From CAZODA01 sp964578485 (GTDB lineage: Bacteria; Bacteroidota; Bacteroidia; Bacteroidales; Marinilabiliaceae), in the NCBI GenBank assembly GCA_964578485.1, contig CAZODA010000001.1:62001-126000 (forward strand): a stretch of 64,000 bases of DNA, written 5' to 3'. Under the pieces are notes generated by a model. That model made no database searches. It was given only the letters and a program-made list of their open reading frames with translations, and was not told the DNA's origin. Below, piece after piece: positions 55,058 through 63,365 of the stretch (its first letter is position 1; every line of letters begins with the position of its first letter). Made by a program: the position numbers and the translations under genes.

Positions 55058-55903
55058 TTAATAAAGCTCCTGAAGATCATCAGTATCAAAACTTTTATTA
55101 TATTGTTTCATAGCACGTAAACTCATTCCCATACTGCTGAAGCCACCATCGTGATAAAGATTTTGCATAGTTACTTTACGGGTAAGATCTGAAAATAAAG
55201 TAACACAATATTTTGCACAATCTTCAGCATTGGCATTTCCTAATGGCGACATACGATCAGCAAAATCTAAAAGACCATCAATACCCTTAACACCACTCCC
55301 GGCAGTGGTAATAGTTGGAGACTGGCTTATAGTATTTACTCTAACTTTTTTTTCACGACCATAAATATATCCAAAACTACGTGCAATAGATTCCAGTAAA
55401 GCTTTTGCATCAGCCATATCGTTATACCCATACAAGGTACGCTGGGCAGCTACATAGGAAAGTGCTAAAATAGATCCCCATTCATTCATGGCATCCATTT
55501 TAAATGCAGTCTGAATCAGTTTGTGAAATGATATAGCAGATATATCAAGTGTTTTTGACAAGTAATTATAATCAAGATCGTGATAAACACGCTTCTTTCT
55601 GACATTGAGTGACATTCCTATAGAATGTAAAATAAAATCAATTTTTCCTCCAAGAACTTCAATAGAGGAAGAGAGTACATTTTCTAAATCTTCAAGTTTA
55701 GTAGCATCAGCAGGAATTACTTCAGAACCTGTATCCCGAGCCAAATCAACGACATTGCCCATACGGCATGCAACGTGAGTATTGGACAAAGTAAATTTAG
55801 CGCCTTCTTTATGAGCAATTTCTGCAACTTTCCATGCAATAGACATATCGTTAAGTGCACCAAAGATAATACCTCGTTTTCCTTTAAGCAGATTGTATCC
55901 CAT
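55058..55903 (-). CDS. fabI: Enoyl-[acyl-carrier-protein] reductase (NADH)
   Basis: The 281-residue short-chain reductase has the FabI-type N-terminus KGKRGIIFGALNDMSIAWKVAEIAHKEGA, LHSIGMSL, and the active-site Tyr-x6-Lys in YGYNDMADAKALLESIARSFG. The substrate-binding loop region is RVNTISQSPTITTAGSGVKG. It catalyses the last reductive step of each fatty-acid elongation cycle. It lies 218 bp after recN on the same strand, so a separate promoter is likely. Confidence 0.95.
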   Translation of the reverse strand: MGYNLLKGKRGIIFGALNDMSIAWKVAEIAHKEGAKFTLSNTHVACRMGNVVDLARDTGSEVIPADATKLEDLENVLSSSIEVLGGKIDFILHSIGMSLNVRKKRVYHDLDYNYLSKTLDISAISFHKLIQTAFKMDAMNEWGSILALSYVAAQRTLYGYNDMADAKALLESIARSFGYIYGREKKVRVNTISQSPTITTAGSGVKGIDGLLDFADRMSPLGNANAEDCAKYCVTLFSDLTRKVTMQNLYHDGGFSSMGMSLRAMKQYNKSFDTDDLQELY

Positions 55904-56121
55904 TTTATTATAATTTTAAAAGCTTCAAAGATAAAACATAATTTTTCGTAAATAAAGCTATAAGGAAAATTTATTCTTATTAAATCTATTTAAGATTAGC
56001 ATATTTTCATTAAACTCCTTTTTAAGAATAGAAGTATTATTGTGACAATCATCAGTTAACAAAACAGATTGCTTAAAGCAAATTAAAATGAATAATCATA
56101 AAAAAGATCCACATTGAAAGT

Positions 56122-57777
56122 TTAGTTATCAAGTAAATCTTTTGCATGAATAATTGCAGTATCAGAAGTTTTAGCCCCACTAAGCATTGCAGCAATTTCT
56201 TTAATTCTTTCCTCTTTATCGAGCAATTTAATTTCAGTAACAGTTTCTTTTCCTGTTTCTGATTTATAAACTTTAAAGTGTTGTTTCCCTTTGCCTGCAA
56301 TTTGTGGAAGGTGTGTAATGCCAATAACTTGGATATTTTCACCCATTTTTTGCATTATTTGCCCCATTTTATCAGCAATTTCTCCAGAGACGCCAGCGTC
56401 AATTTCATCAAAAATAAGAGAAGGCAGTCCTTGAGAAGAGGAAAGCAAGGATTTTATACACAACATAAGTCGCGACAATTCACCTCCTGATGCAACAGTG
56501 GGTATATCGGCCATTTCGCCACTTTTATTAGCATTAAACAAGAATTGTATATTATCATTCCCTTTACTATTAAATTCTTCGGCAACTTGATGATTTACTT
56601 TAAAACGTGCATAGGGCATTCCAAGTTCTTGCAGTTGTTTGACAATTATTTTTTCAATTTCTTGAAATACTTTAATTCGTGATTTTGTCAATTCTTCAGC
56701 AAGCTTTTTTACAATGTTATATTGCTTTTCAATAGAAGCATTATATGCCTTAAGCTTATCATCAAAAGAATTGACAGCTGCAATTTTCTCTTCAAGATTG
56801 TTTTGAAGTTCAATAAGTTCTTCAACACTTGCTACTCGATGTTTCTGTTGAAGGGAATAAATAGCGTCAATCCTTTGCTGAAGGATATTTAATCTTTCAG
56901 GATCATACTCGATACTTTGTGCTTTATCCTCAATTTCCCTTGCAATATCGTTTATTTCAATACTAACAGATTCGATACGGTCGGCAAGATTTTCGCCATC
57001 GCTGAGGAAAGAGCTGATTTTTCTAATTTCTCTCACTAAGGTAGTTAATGAATCAACTATGGGAAATTCATGTTCGCTAAGCAACATATTCCCAACAGAT
57101 AAGGCTTCTTTAATTTCTTCAACATGATTTAACTGCTCCAATTCTTGTTCAAGGCTGTCTTGTTCACCGGCCTGTAAATTAATTTCACGTAATTGTTTCA
57201 GTTGAAATTCCCAATATTCAAGATCTGCTAATTGCTTTTCATTTAAATCTTTTAAAGCAGATCTTTCTTTTTCTATTCTCCTCAAAAGTTGGTATTGAGA
57301 GCGATATTCATCTTTTATACTTCCATTATTTGCAACAGTATCAATTATCATCAATTGAAAATCACCGTCACCTAATAAAAGATTCTGATGTTGTGAATGA
57401 ATATCTATAAGCTGCCCTGTTAACTCTTTTAAGAAAGCCAAATTAACGGGAGTATCATTAACAAAGGCCCGTGATTTGCCGGAGGGTAAGATCTCACGCC
57501 GAATTACAGTGTCTGTATCATAATCAACATCTTCCTCTTCAAAAAAAGCTTGTAAGTTGTAATTTTCGATATTGAAATGAGCTTCAACTATACATTTTTG
57601 ATTTTTATTGAGTATGGCAGAGGCATCATTCCGTTGTCCCAATATCAAGGATAGAGCTCCCAGCATAATAGATTTTCCTGCACCGGTTTCTCCGGTAATA
57701 ACAGAAAATCCTTCACCAAAATCGATATTGGCAGAATTTATTAAAGCGTAATTTGAAATTGAAAGATGGCGTAACAT
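56122..57777 (-). CDS. recN: DNA repair protein RecN
   Basis: The 551-residue SMC-like ATPase has the opening MLRHLSISNYALINSANIDFGEGFSVITGETGAGKSIMLGALSLILG (Walker A), long coiled-coil arms at about residues 150-360, and the signature ASGGELSRLMLCIKSLL with LIFDEIDAGVSGEIADKMGQIM (Walker B). It acts in double-strand break repair. The order coaBC, DUF4835/PorD, recN on one strand with short gaps (16 and 46 bp) is a conserved Bacteroidota arrangement. Confidence 0.96.
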   Translation of the reverse strand: MLRHLSISNYALINSANIDFGEGFSVITGETGAGKSIMLGALSLILGQRNDASAILNKNQKCIVEAHFNIENYNLQAFFEEEDVDYDTDTVIRREILPSGKSRAFVNDTPVNLAFLKELTGQLIDIHSQHQNLLLGDGDFQLMIIDTVANNGSIKDEYRSQYQLLRRIEKERSALKDLNEKQLADLEYWEFQLKQLREINLQAGEQDSLEQELEQLNHVEEIKEALSVGNMLLSEHEFPIVDSLTTLVREIRKISSFLSDGENLADRIESVSIEINDIAREIEDKAQSIEYDPERLNILQQRIDAIYSLQQKHRVASVEELIELQNNLEEKIAAVNSFDDKLKAYNASIEKQYNIVKKLAEELTKSRIKVFQEIEKIIVKQLQELGMPYARFKVNHQVAEEFNSKGNDNIQFLFNANKSGEMADIPTVASGGELSRLMLCIKSLLSSSQGLPSLIFDEIDAGVSGEIADKMGQIMQKMGENIQVIGITHLPQIAGKGKQHFKVYKSETGKETVTEIKLLDKEERIKEIAAMLSGAKTSDTAIIHAKDLLDN

Positions 57778-57823
57778 ATAGTTTTTTACTTTGCTAAGAC
57801 AAAGATAAAAAAAACTTTTTGCA

Positions 57824-58753
57824 TTAAGTTCCCGACAATATTTTCTGATATTTATCAGAACTTGAAGGATCTATTTCAGAGAGTAGGTTAACCACTTTTC
57901 CTTTCTCCATAGAAGGAGATTCGGAAAATATATTAACAAGTTCATCAGTTTTGGCATCAAAGAAGAATCCAAGTGCAAAGCTATTTGGGCGTTGGCGATG
58001 TACTCGTTGCAACAATTCAAGAGAAGAAGCAATATTTGTTCTTGCCTCTTCGGGCTTATCGGCAATCATATCTAAACCGCGGCGGTGATATTGATAGAAA
58101 GCATTTCTTAAAGGAGTATGATGCTCATTAAGAAGGTTCTCGACAAGCCAATATCTGTTACGCGTACCATCAAATGATCTCCATCCACTTTCACTTGCAT
58201 TTTGCATTAAGTTAACAATTTGTTCAGCCTGTTGGAAAAAAGCAGTTCCACCCAAAGGAGAAAATGAATCATAATCAAAGCCTAAAATTATATTGGCATA
58301 ATAGGAAAGAATAGCGATTAAATTCGACTCTATATTTGTCGGATTATAAATCATAGGTTCATATTCGATATATCTAACATGAAAATATTGATCCATATAA
58401 TTTATAAGCTGCGTGTGATATGATGAGTTAAAGACCGGGCGACGAGCTTGAATTTGCAAGGTTCCACGAAATTCATTTGTTCCTATCACTTCTTTTATAT
58501 TAATTAAGAAGGTACATTCTATTCTTTCTTGTGCATTAAATTTATGTGTTCCCCATCTTTGTTCATTCAAAAATTCAGAAATTGAAGTTTGCATAGCCTC
58601 AAAAACTTCACGGTTTGTACCCTGAATTCCGGGGGCCATTACCTGTACTCTAGCCCTAAGCTCCTGAGCTTCAAGATCTGTATTAGGCGAAAACATAACT
58701 AAGCTAAGCGCCATAACTAAAGCAAAACATTTGTCAAATCCCGGAAATTTCAT
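57824..58753 (-). CDS. DUF4835 family protein (T9SS PorD-like)
   Basis: The 309-residue secreted protein has a signal peptide ending near NTDLEAQ. The body (ELRARVQVMAPGIQGTNREVFEAMQTSISEFLNEQRW, FLINIKEVIGTNEFRGTLQIQARRPVFNSSY, NIILGFDYDSFSPLGGTAFFQQAEQIVNLMQ) matches DUF4835 over its full length. Members have been linked with the type IX secretion system and are named PorD in some annotation schemes (recalled, not checked). It lies 16 bp after coaBC and 46 bp before recN. The T9SS cargo proteins in this window show that the organism needs that machinery. Confidence 0.88.
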   Translation of the reverse strand: MKFPGFDKCFALVMALSLVMFSPNTDLEAQELRARVQVMAPGIQGTNREVFEAMQTSISEFLNEQRWGTHKFNAQERIECTFLINIKEVIGTNEFRGTLQIQARRPVFNSSYHTQLINYMDQYFHVRYIEYEPMIYNPTNIESNLIAILSYYANIILGFDYDSFSPLGGTAFFQQAEQIVNLMQNASESGWRSFDGTRNRYWLVENLLNEHHTPLRNAFYQYHRRGLDMIADKPEEARTNIASSLELLQRVHRQRPNSFALGFFFDAKTDELVNIFSESPSMEKGKVVNLLSEIDPSSSDKYQKILSGT

Positions 58754-58769
58754 AATTATATAATTTAAA

Positions 58770-59975
58770 TTACATTATAGTTTCAAGATGATCAATAATA
58801 TCTTTTGCCACATCAGTCTTACTTTTTAACGGAAAATCGAAAGTTTTATTTTTTTCACTTATGATAGTAATTTTGTTAGTATCTTCCATAAAGCCGGCAC
58901 CTTGAGTTTTAAGAGAATTAAGAACTATGAAGTCAAAATTTTTGCCGGCAAGTTTTTTTGATGCATTTGCGAGCTCATCATTCGTTTCAAGAGCAAAGCC
59001 GGCTAATATTTGAGATGTAGTTTTCATTTCTCCAAGTTTTTTGGCTATATCAGGATTTTGTTTCAAGCTGATAATCAACTCCTCATCTTTCCGTTTTAAT
59101 TTAGTATCCATCTTTTCCAAAGGTGCATAATCACTAACTGCGGCAACCATGATAGCTCCATCTACCGATGGGAAAATTTCTACACATTTTTTATACATTT
59201 CATCTGCACTTATAACATTATGCCGAATAATTTGAGGATGTGATGTAGATAAATGAACAGGACCTGCTACCAGCTCAACCCTTGCTCCTCTATCAGCCAA
59301 AACCTCAGCTATTGCAAAGCCCATTTTACCGGAGGAAAAATTCCCTATAAAACGAACAGGATCTAATAATTCATATGTGGGACCTGCTGTTACTAAAAAA
59401 CTTTTTTCACTCAAAGTTTTTTTTTTCTTCTCCTGCGAGAAAAAATTCTTTAAATGCTCAACAATAACATCAGGTTCTTCCATTCTCCCCTTTCCCGACA
59501 AGCCACTCGCTAACTCCCCAACAGCAGGTTCGATTATGTAATTCTCCCAACTTTTAAGTGTTTGAATATTTTTGTCGGTTGAAGGATGCTTGTACATATC
59601 AAGATCCATAGCAGGGGCGATAAAAACAGGACATCTTACCGACAAATATGTAGTGATCAAAAGATTATCACATATACCTGCCACCATTTTCCCCATAGTA
59701 TTGGCAGTAGCCGGGGCAATTAACATAGCATCAGCCCAAAGTCCAAGATCTACATGACTATGCCAAGTACCATCACGATTTTCAAAGAAATCTCCTAATA
59801 CAGGACGTCCGGATAGGGCAGATAAAGTAACAGGACCTATAAATTCTCTTCCGGCAGCTGTGATTATTACCTGCACTTCGGCTCCTTCTTTAACCAAAAG
59901 GCGCAATAATAAAGCGGCTTTGTATGCAGCAATACTACCGGTAATTCCAAGAATAATTTTTTTATCCTTAAGCAT
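58770..59975 (-). CDS. coaBC: Bifunctional phosphopantothenoylcysteine decarboxylase/phosphopantothenate--cysteine ligase
   Basis: The 401-residue protein has an N-terminal flavin decarboxylase domain (KIILGITGSIAAYKAALLLR, catalytic His in HSHVDLGLWADAMLIAPATANTMGKM, VRCPVFIAPAMDLDMYKHP) and a C-terminal CoaB domain (SFLVTAGPTYELLDPVRFIGNFSSGKMGFAIAEVLADRGA, AAVSDYAPLEKMDTKLKRK). It carries out two successive steps of coenzyme A synthesis. First gene of the coaBC-DUF4835-recN unit. Confidence 0.96.
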   Translation of the reverse strand: MLKDKKIILGITGSIAAYKAALLLRLLVKEGAEVQVIITAAGREFIGPVTLSALSGRPVLGDFFENRDGTWHSHVDLGLWADAMLIAPATANTMGKMVAGICDNLLITTYLSVRCPVFIAPAMDLDMYKHPSTDKNIQTLKSWENYIIEPAVGELASGLSGKGRMEEPDVIVEHLKNFFSQEKKKKTLSEKSFLVTAGPTYELLDPVRFIGNFSSGKMGFAIAEVLADRGARVELVAGPVHLSTSHPQIIRHNVISADEMYKKCVEIFPSVDGAIMVAAVSDYAPLEKMDTKLKRKDEELIISLKQNPDIAKKLGEMKTTSQILAGFALETNDELANASKKLAGKNFDFIVLNSLKTQGAGFMEDTNKITIISEKNKTFDFPLKSKTDVAKDIIDHLETIM

Positions 59976-60012
59976 ATATTTTATAATTAGTTATGCCAAG
60001 TTACAATAAAAG

Positions 60013-60049
60013 CAAAAAAGATAAAAGAAAACATCTTTTATCTTTTTCA
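60013..60049. terminator. Terminator between the omega gene and coaBC
   Basis: AAAAAGATAAAAGA (60015-60028) pairs perfectly with TCTTTTATCTTTTT (60034-60047), and on the minus strand a T-rich run follows. It ends the bamD-omega transcript 24 bp after the stop codon at 60073. Confidence 0.8.
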
Positions 60050-60072
60050 ACAAACTCAGTTATTAAATATCC

Positions 60073-60417
60073 TTAGTCTTCAATTTGAGAAGGTTTTTCT
60101 TCTTTAGCCGGATTTCTGTAATACACTTTACCTTCAAGAAATTCGGTTGTGGCAAGAGCAGCAGGCTTAGGTAATCTCTCATAAAACCTGGAAATTTCAA
60201 TTTGCTCTCGATTTTCAAAAACCTCCTCAAGGTTATCTGTATAGGAAGCAAATTCCTGGAGTTTACGGTTCAATTTCTCCTTCATATCAGCACCAATCTG
60301 ATTGGACCTCTTTGCTATGATCATTATTGATTCATAAAGATTTCCTACCGGTTCTGATAATTCGTCTGTATCCCATGTAATTGTATTAACCGGCGCATTA
60401 GATTTTCTATATTCCAT
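60073..60417 (-). CDS. DNA-directed RNA polymerase omega subunit (Bacteroidota type)
   Basis: The 114-residue protein has the family core YRKSNAPVNTITWDTDELSEPVGNLYESIMIIAKRSNQIGADMKEKLNRKLQEFASYTDN, the Bacteroidota form of omega (RpoZ-like). The Asn-Leu-Tyr-Glu-Ser and AKRSNQI stretch corresponds to the conserved omega motif that wraps the beta-prime C-terminus. It assists RNA polymerase assembly. It lies 18 bp after bamD, a conserved neighbour in this phylum. Confidence 0.9.
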   Translation of the reverse strand: MEYRKSNAPVNTITWDTDELSEPVGNLYESIMIIAKRSNQIGADMKEKLNRKLQEFASYTDNLEEVFENREQIEISRFYERLPKPAALATTEFLEGKVYYRNPAKEEKPSQIED

Positions 60418-60435
60418 AATTTGTAATTATTAATT

Positions 60436-61230
60436 TCAATTTAATAAAGCATTTGTTGCCTCAAAAATCCTGTTAGCCCGTCTAAGGTATTGGCTTTCAG
60501 GAAACTCATTTATAAATATATAATATTCGTCTATAGTTTCGCGCAAGCGTTCTTGCATACGTTCTTCCACACTATTGACGGCCTGTATATATTTTGCATC
60601 TAATATAAGAAATGACAATTCTTCTCTATGCTTGGTATCGGGGAATTCGTCAAGTGTATTTCGCGAAGCAATAACTGCCGAGAGATAATTATTCCCAAGA
60701 AAAGTACCAAGATTATAATATAAAATAGCATTTAAATATGCTTTATAAACTAATTTATCTCTAAGCTCATCCATTAAACGTGTTGCTTCTTCAACTCTTT
60801 CACTATTTGGATATAAATTTATAAATAGTTGAAAACCATCAAGTGCATTGTAAGTGTCAGTTTGATCAAGTCTTGGATTTGGTGATGTTTTGTAACTACA
60901 ATAAGCAGTCATAAATTGCGCATCTTCTGCTTTATCACTTGTGGGATAATTTTGAACAAATAATCTGAAATAGTGTGCTGCCATTAAATAATCGCGCATA
61001 TTATAAAGGCATTCCGCATAAATATAATGTGAAACTTCCGATTTTTCTGTTCCCATATATATATTAATCACCCCTTCCAATAGTGTTGATGCTCTCATAT
61101 AATCGCCTTTTTCATAATATTCCATCGCTTTTGAATATTTCAGATCATGATCATTGCTTTTCAACAATTTCTGATATTCACTACACGATGCCAATAATAC
61201 AAGCAATACAACAAAAATCAGCTTTCTCAT
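60436..61230 (-). CDS. bamD: Outer membrane protein assembly factor BamD
   Basis: The 264-residue lipoprotein starts at the ATG at 61230 (MRKLIFVVLLVLLASC, lipobox LASC); a TTG nine bases upstream is a weaker start. TPR-like helices (KYSKAMEYYEKGDYMRASTLLEGVINIYMGTEKSEVSHYIYAECLYNMRDYLMAAHYFRLFVQNYPTSDKAEDA) are typical of the YfiO/BamD fold. It is the essential lipoprotein partner of BamA for beta-barrel insertion. First gene of the bamD-omega unit. Confidence 0.94.
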   Translation of the reverse strand: MRKLIFVVLLVLLASCSEYQKLLKSNDHDLKYSKAMEYYEKGDYMRASTLLEGVINIYMGTEKSEVSHYIYAECLYNMRDYLMAAHYFRLFVQNYPTSDKAEDAQFMTAYCSYKTSPNPRLDQTDTYNALDGFQLFINLYPNSERVEEATRLMDELRDKLVYKAYLNAILYYNLGTFLGNNYLSAVIASRNTLDEFPDTKHREELSFLILDAKYIQAVNSVEERMQERLRETIDEYYIFINEFPESQYLRRANRIFEATNALLN

Positions 61231-61239
61231 AAAACTCAA

Positions 61240-61674
61240 TCTATTCCTGTTTAACTATGATTAAAATCATTTGTTGTTTCGGCAAAATATCCTGCAAAGA
61301 TAACTAATATCTTTAAAATTTCTAATTACCGAAATATTATTTCCAATTTAATCTTATGCATATAACACATCATATAGGTGTTCAAACAAAAATCAGACCA
61401 TAATAAATATAAAATCAATATTAAATTTGTATATTCCTGTTATTCAATAAAATCGATTTTTTTACTTATTATATAACTGAATTTGTTTAATCATCAATTT
61501 GAAAAGCTTAAACAAAATACTATGTTTAATAGCTTGCTGATGATAAAACACTTCTTTTAGTTATAAGTTTTTAAACTCGTTTTTAAAGGATATCAATTAA
61601 AAATTTCATGCTAGAATGGTGAACAAGTTAAAAAAGCTTACCTTTGTCAAAAAATCAAATAAAAACTAATTAAC
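61240..61674. other. Divergent intergenic region
   Basis: About 435 bp between the divergent bamD and alpha-oxoamine synthase genes. It is AT-rich, without an ORF or repeat. A promoter box for the plus-strand gene is at 61639-61646. Confidence 0.5.
61639..61646 (+). promoter_or_regulatory. -7 promoter box (TACCTTTG) of the alpha-oxoamine synthase gene
   Basis: TACCTTTG matches TAnnTTTG. The leader to the GTG at 61675 would be about 22 nt, consistent with that start. Confidence 0.6.
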
Positions 61675-62916
61675 GTGGATATATTTAATAAAATTAATGT
61701 GAACATGGGTCCATTAGGTCAATATGGTAAAGAAGCCCATGGTTATTTTATGTTCCCCAAGCTTGAAGGGGAAATACACCCAAAGATGAAATTTAGGGGA
61801 AAAGAAGTTTTGACCTGGAGTTTAAATAATTATTTAGGTTTGGCTAATCATCCTGAAGTGCGAAAAGCAGATGCTGAAGCCAGTAAGGAATATGGTCTTG
61901 CCTACCCTATGGGTGCAAGAATGATGTCGGGCCATACTTCAAAACATGAAGAATTAGAAGCAGCTCTCGCCGAATTTGTAAAAAAAGAAGATGCTTATCT
62001 TTTAAATTATGGCTACCAGGGCATGGTTTCAATAATAGATACTCTTGTCAGTCGAAATGATGTAATAGTTTATGATTCAGAATCACATGCCTGTATTTTA
62101 GACGGTTTAAGATTACATATGGGAAAACGTTACGTTTATCCTCATAATAATATTGAGAACCTCAGAAAGCAGTTGGAACGTGCAACAGCTTTAGCACAGA
62201 AGCAAGGTGGTGGAATATTGATTATTACTGAAGGAGTTTTCGGTATGGCAGGAGACCTTGGCAAACTTGATGAAATTATAAAACTTAAAAAAGAATTTAA
62301 TTTCAGATTGTTAGTTGATGATGCCCATGGTTTTGGGACGATGGGAAAAACAGGCGCAGGAGTGGCAGAACATTTTGGAGTTGAAAAGGAAGTAGATCTT
62401 ATTTTTGCAACTTTCGCAAAATCAATGGCAGGAATTGGCGCATTTGTAGCCGGAAACGAAGATATCATTAATTACCTTCGTTACAATATGCGCTCTCAGA
62501 TATTTGCTAAATCACTTCCAATGCCTATGGTTATAGGAGCTTTCAAAAGACTTGAATTACTTAAAACAAAACCTGAACTCAGAGAAAATCTCTGGAAAGT
62601 TGTAAATGCTTTACAAAAAGGATTGCGTGAAAAAGGATTTAATCTTGCAAACACACAAAGTCCTGTTACCCCGGTATTCCTTGATGGAACAGTACCTGAA
62701 GCTACGGCACTTACCATGGACCTTAGGGAAAATTATAATATATTTTGTTCCATCGTTGTCTATCCCGTAATACCAAGGGATAAAATCATGCTTAGAATTA
62801 TTCCAACAGCAGAACATACACTCGAAGATGTGGAATATACTATCAAAGCTTTTGCTGAAGTAGCTGAAAAACTTAAGGCCGGAAAATACAAAAGCGACAA
62901 AATAGCAAGTTTATAA
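61675..62916 (+). CDS. Alpha-oxoamine synthase (AONS/KBL/SPT-like PLP enzyme)
   Basis: The 413-residue PLP enzyme starts with GTG at 61675. Relatives begin with an M-D-I-F-x-K-I stretch, so this start is preferred over the ATG ten codons in. VLTWSLNNYLGLANHPEVRKADAEA, YPMGARMMSGHTSKHEELEAALAEFV, VYDSESHACILDGLRL, LLVDDAHGFGTMGKTGAGVAEHFG and the PLP lysine in FATFAKSMAGIGAFVAG define the family, which condenses an amino acid with an acyl-CoA. Serine palmitoyltransferase, 2-amino-3-ketobutyrate ligase or a related enzyme are possible. The sequence differs from the characterised Bacteroides serine palmitoyltransferase pattern as I recall it, so no gene name is given. Monocistronic with its own terminator. 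Confidence 0.9.
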   Translation: MDIFNKINVNMGPLGQYGKEAHGYFMFPKLEGEIHPKMKFRGKEVLTWSLNNYLGLANHPEVRKADAEASKEYGLAYPMGARMMSGHTSKHEELEAALAEFVKKEDAYLLNYGYQGMVSIIDTLVSRNDVIVYDSESHACILDGLRLHMGKRYVYPHNNIENLRKQLERATALAQKQGGGILIITEGVFGMAGDLGKLDEIIKLKKEFNFRLLVDDAHGFGTMGKTGAGVAEHFGVEKEVDLIFATFAKSMAGIGAFVAGNEDIINYLRYNMRSQIFAKSLPMPMVIGAFKRLELLKTKPELRENLWKVVNALQKGLREKGFNLANTQSPVTPVFLDGTVPEATALTMDLRENYNIFCSIVVYPVIPRDKIMLRIIPTAEHTLEDVEYTIKAFAEVAEKLKAGKYKSDKIASL

Positions 62917-62923
62917 AACTAAT

Positions 62924-62954
62924 GAAGCTGTCTCAAAAGGACAGCTTCTTTTTT
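62924..62954 (+). terminator. Rho-independent terminator after the alpha-oxoamine synthase gene
   Basis: A perfect 9-bp stem (GAAGCTGTC / GACAGCTTC), TCAAAAG loop, then six T. Same core as the terminators at 3621 and 27285. Confidence 0.9.
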
Positions 62955-63149
62955 ATGTACCCAAAGCATTATCAGTTATCAGTCATAAGTAAACAGTAAT
63001 TGGTAGGGACATGACATGTCGTGTTCGTTTTGGGTTTTGAGTTTTGGGTTTCGAGTTCAAAGATATATGCCGTAGGTGTTAATATCAGTTCACGCAAAGC
63101 CCGCAAAGATCAATTACGAATTACGCGGTCGTTGAGCGAAGTCGAAACG

Positions 63150-63239
63150 CCCGAATGAGACGGGATTTCGCTACGCTCTCCCGAATGAGACGGGATTTCG
63201 CTACGCTCTCCCGAATGAGACGGGATTTCGCTACGCTCA
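63150..63239. repeat. Three tandem copies of a 30-bp unit
   Basis: Units start at 63150, 63180 and 63210. They are identical except for the last base of the third copy. Each begins CCCGAATGAGACGGGATTTC and ends CGCTACGCTCT; its GATTTCGCT-CGCTC part also occurs at 40561-40579. There are no spacers, so it is not a CRISPR array. Confidence 0.9.
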
Positions 63240-63365
63240 ACCTCCGGCGCCTTGAAAAGGCAGCATAAATATCATTTATCAATAATTAATGGAAATAAAT
63301 GTGTGGTTATTACCATCAATTTTTGACTTAAGATTTTACATTAAACTTTATAAAACACTAAAATT

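Larger units (their letters stand above)
62917..63365. repeat. Repeat-rich intergenic region
   Basis: After the terminator, this 450-bp stretch holds CAGTCATAAGTAAACAGTAA-type simple repeat, the block GGGACATGACATGTCGTG with a following TTTTGGGTTTTGAG tract (63003-63060; an inverted relative of 40.57-40.62 kb), and three tandem 30-bp units at 63150-63239. No gene was seen. Confidence 0.65.

Noticed and set aside
63150..63239. Possible CRISPR array (30-bp units in tandem)
   Set aside because: The units follow each other without spacers and there is no cas gene, so it is a tandem repeat.
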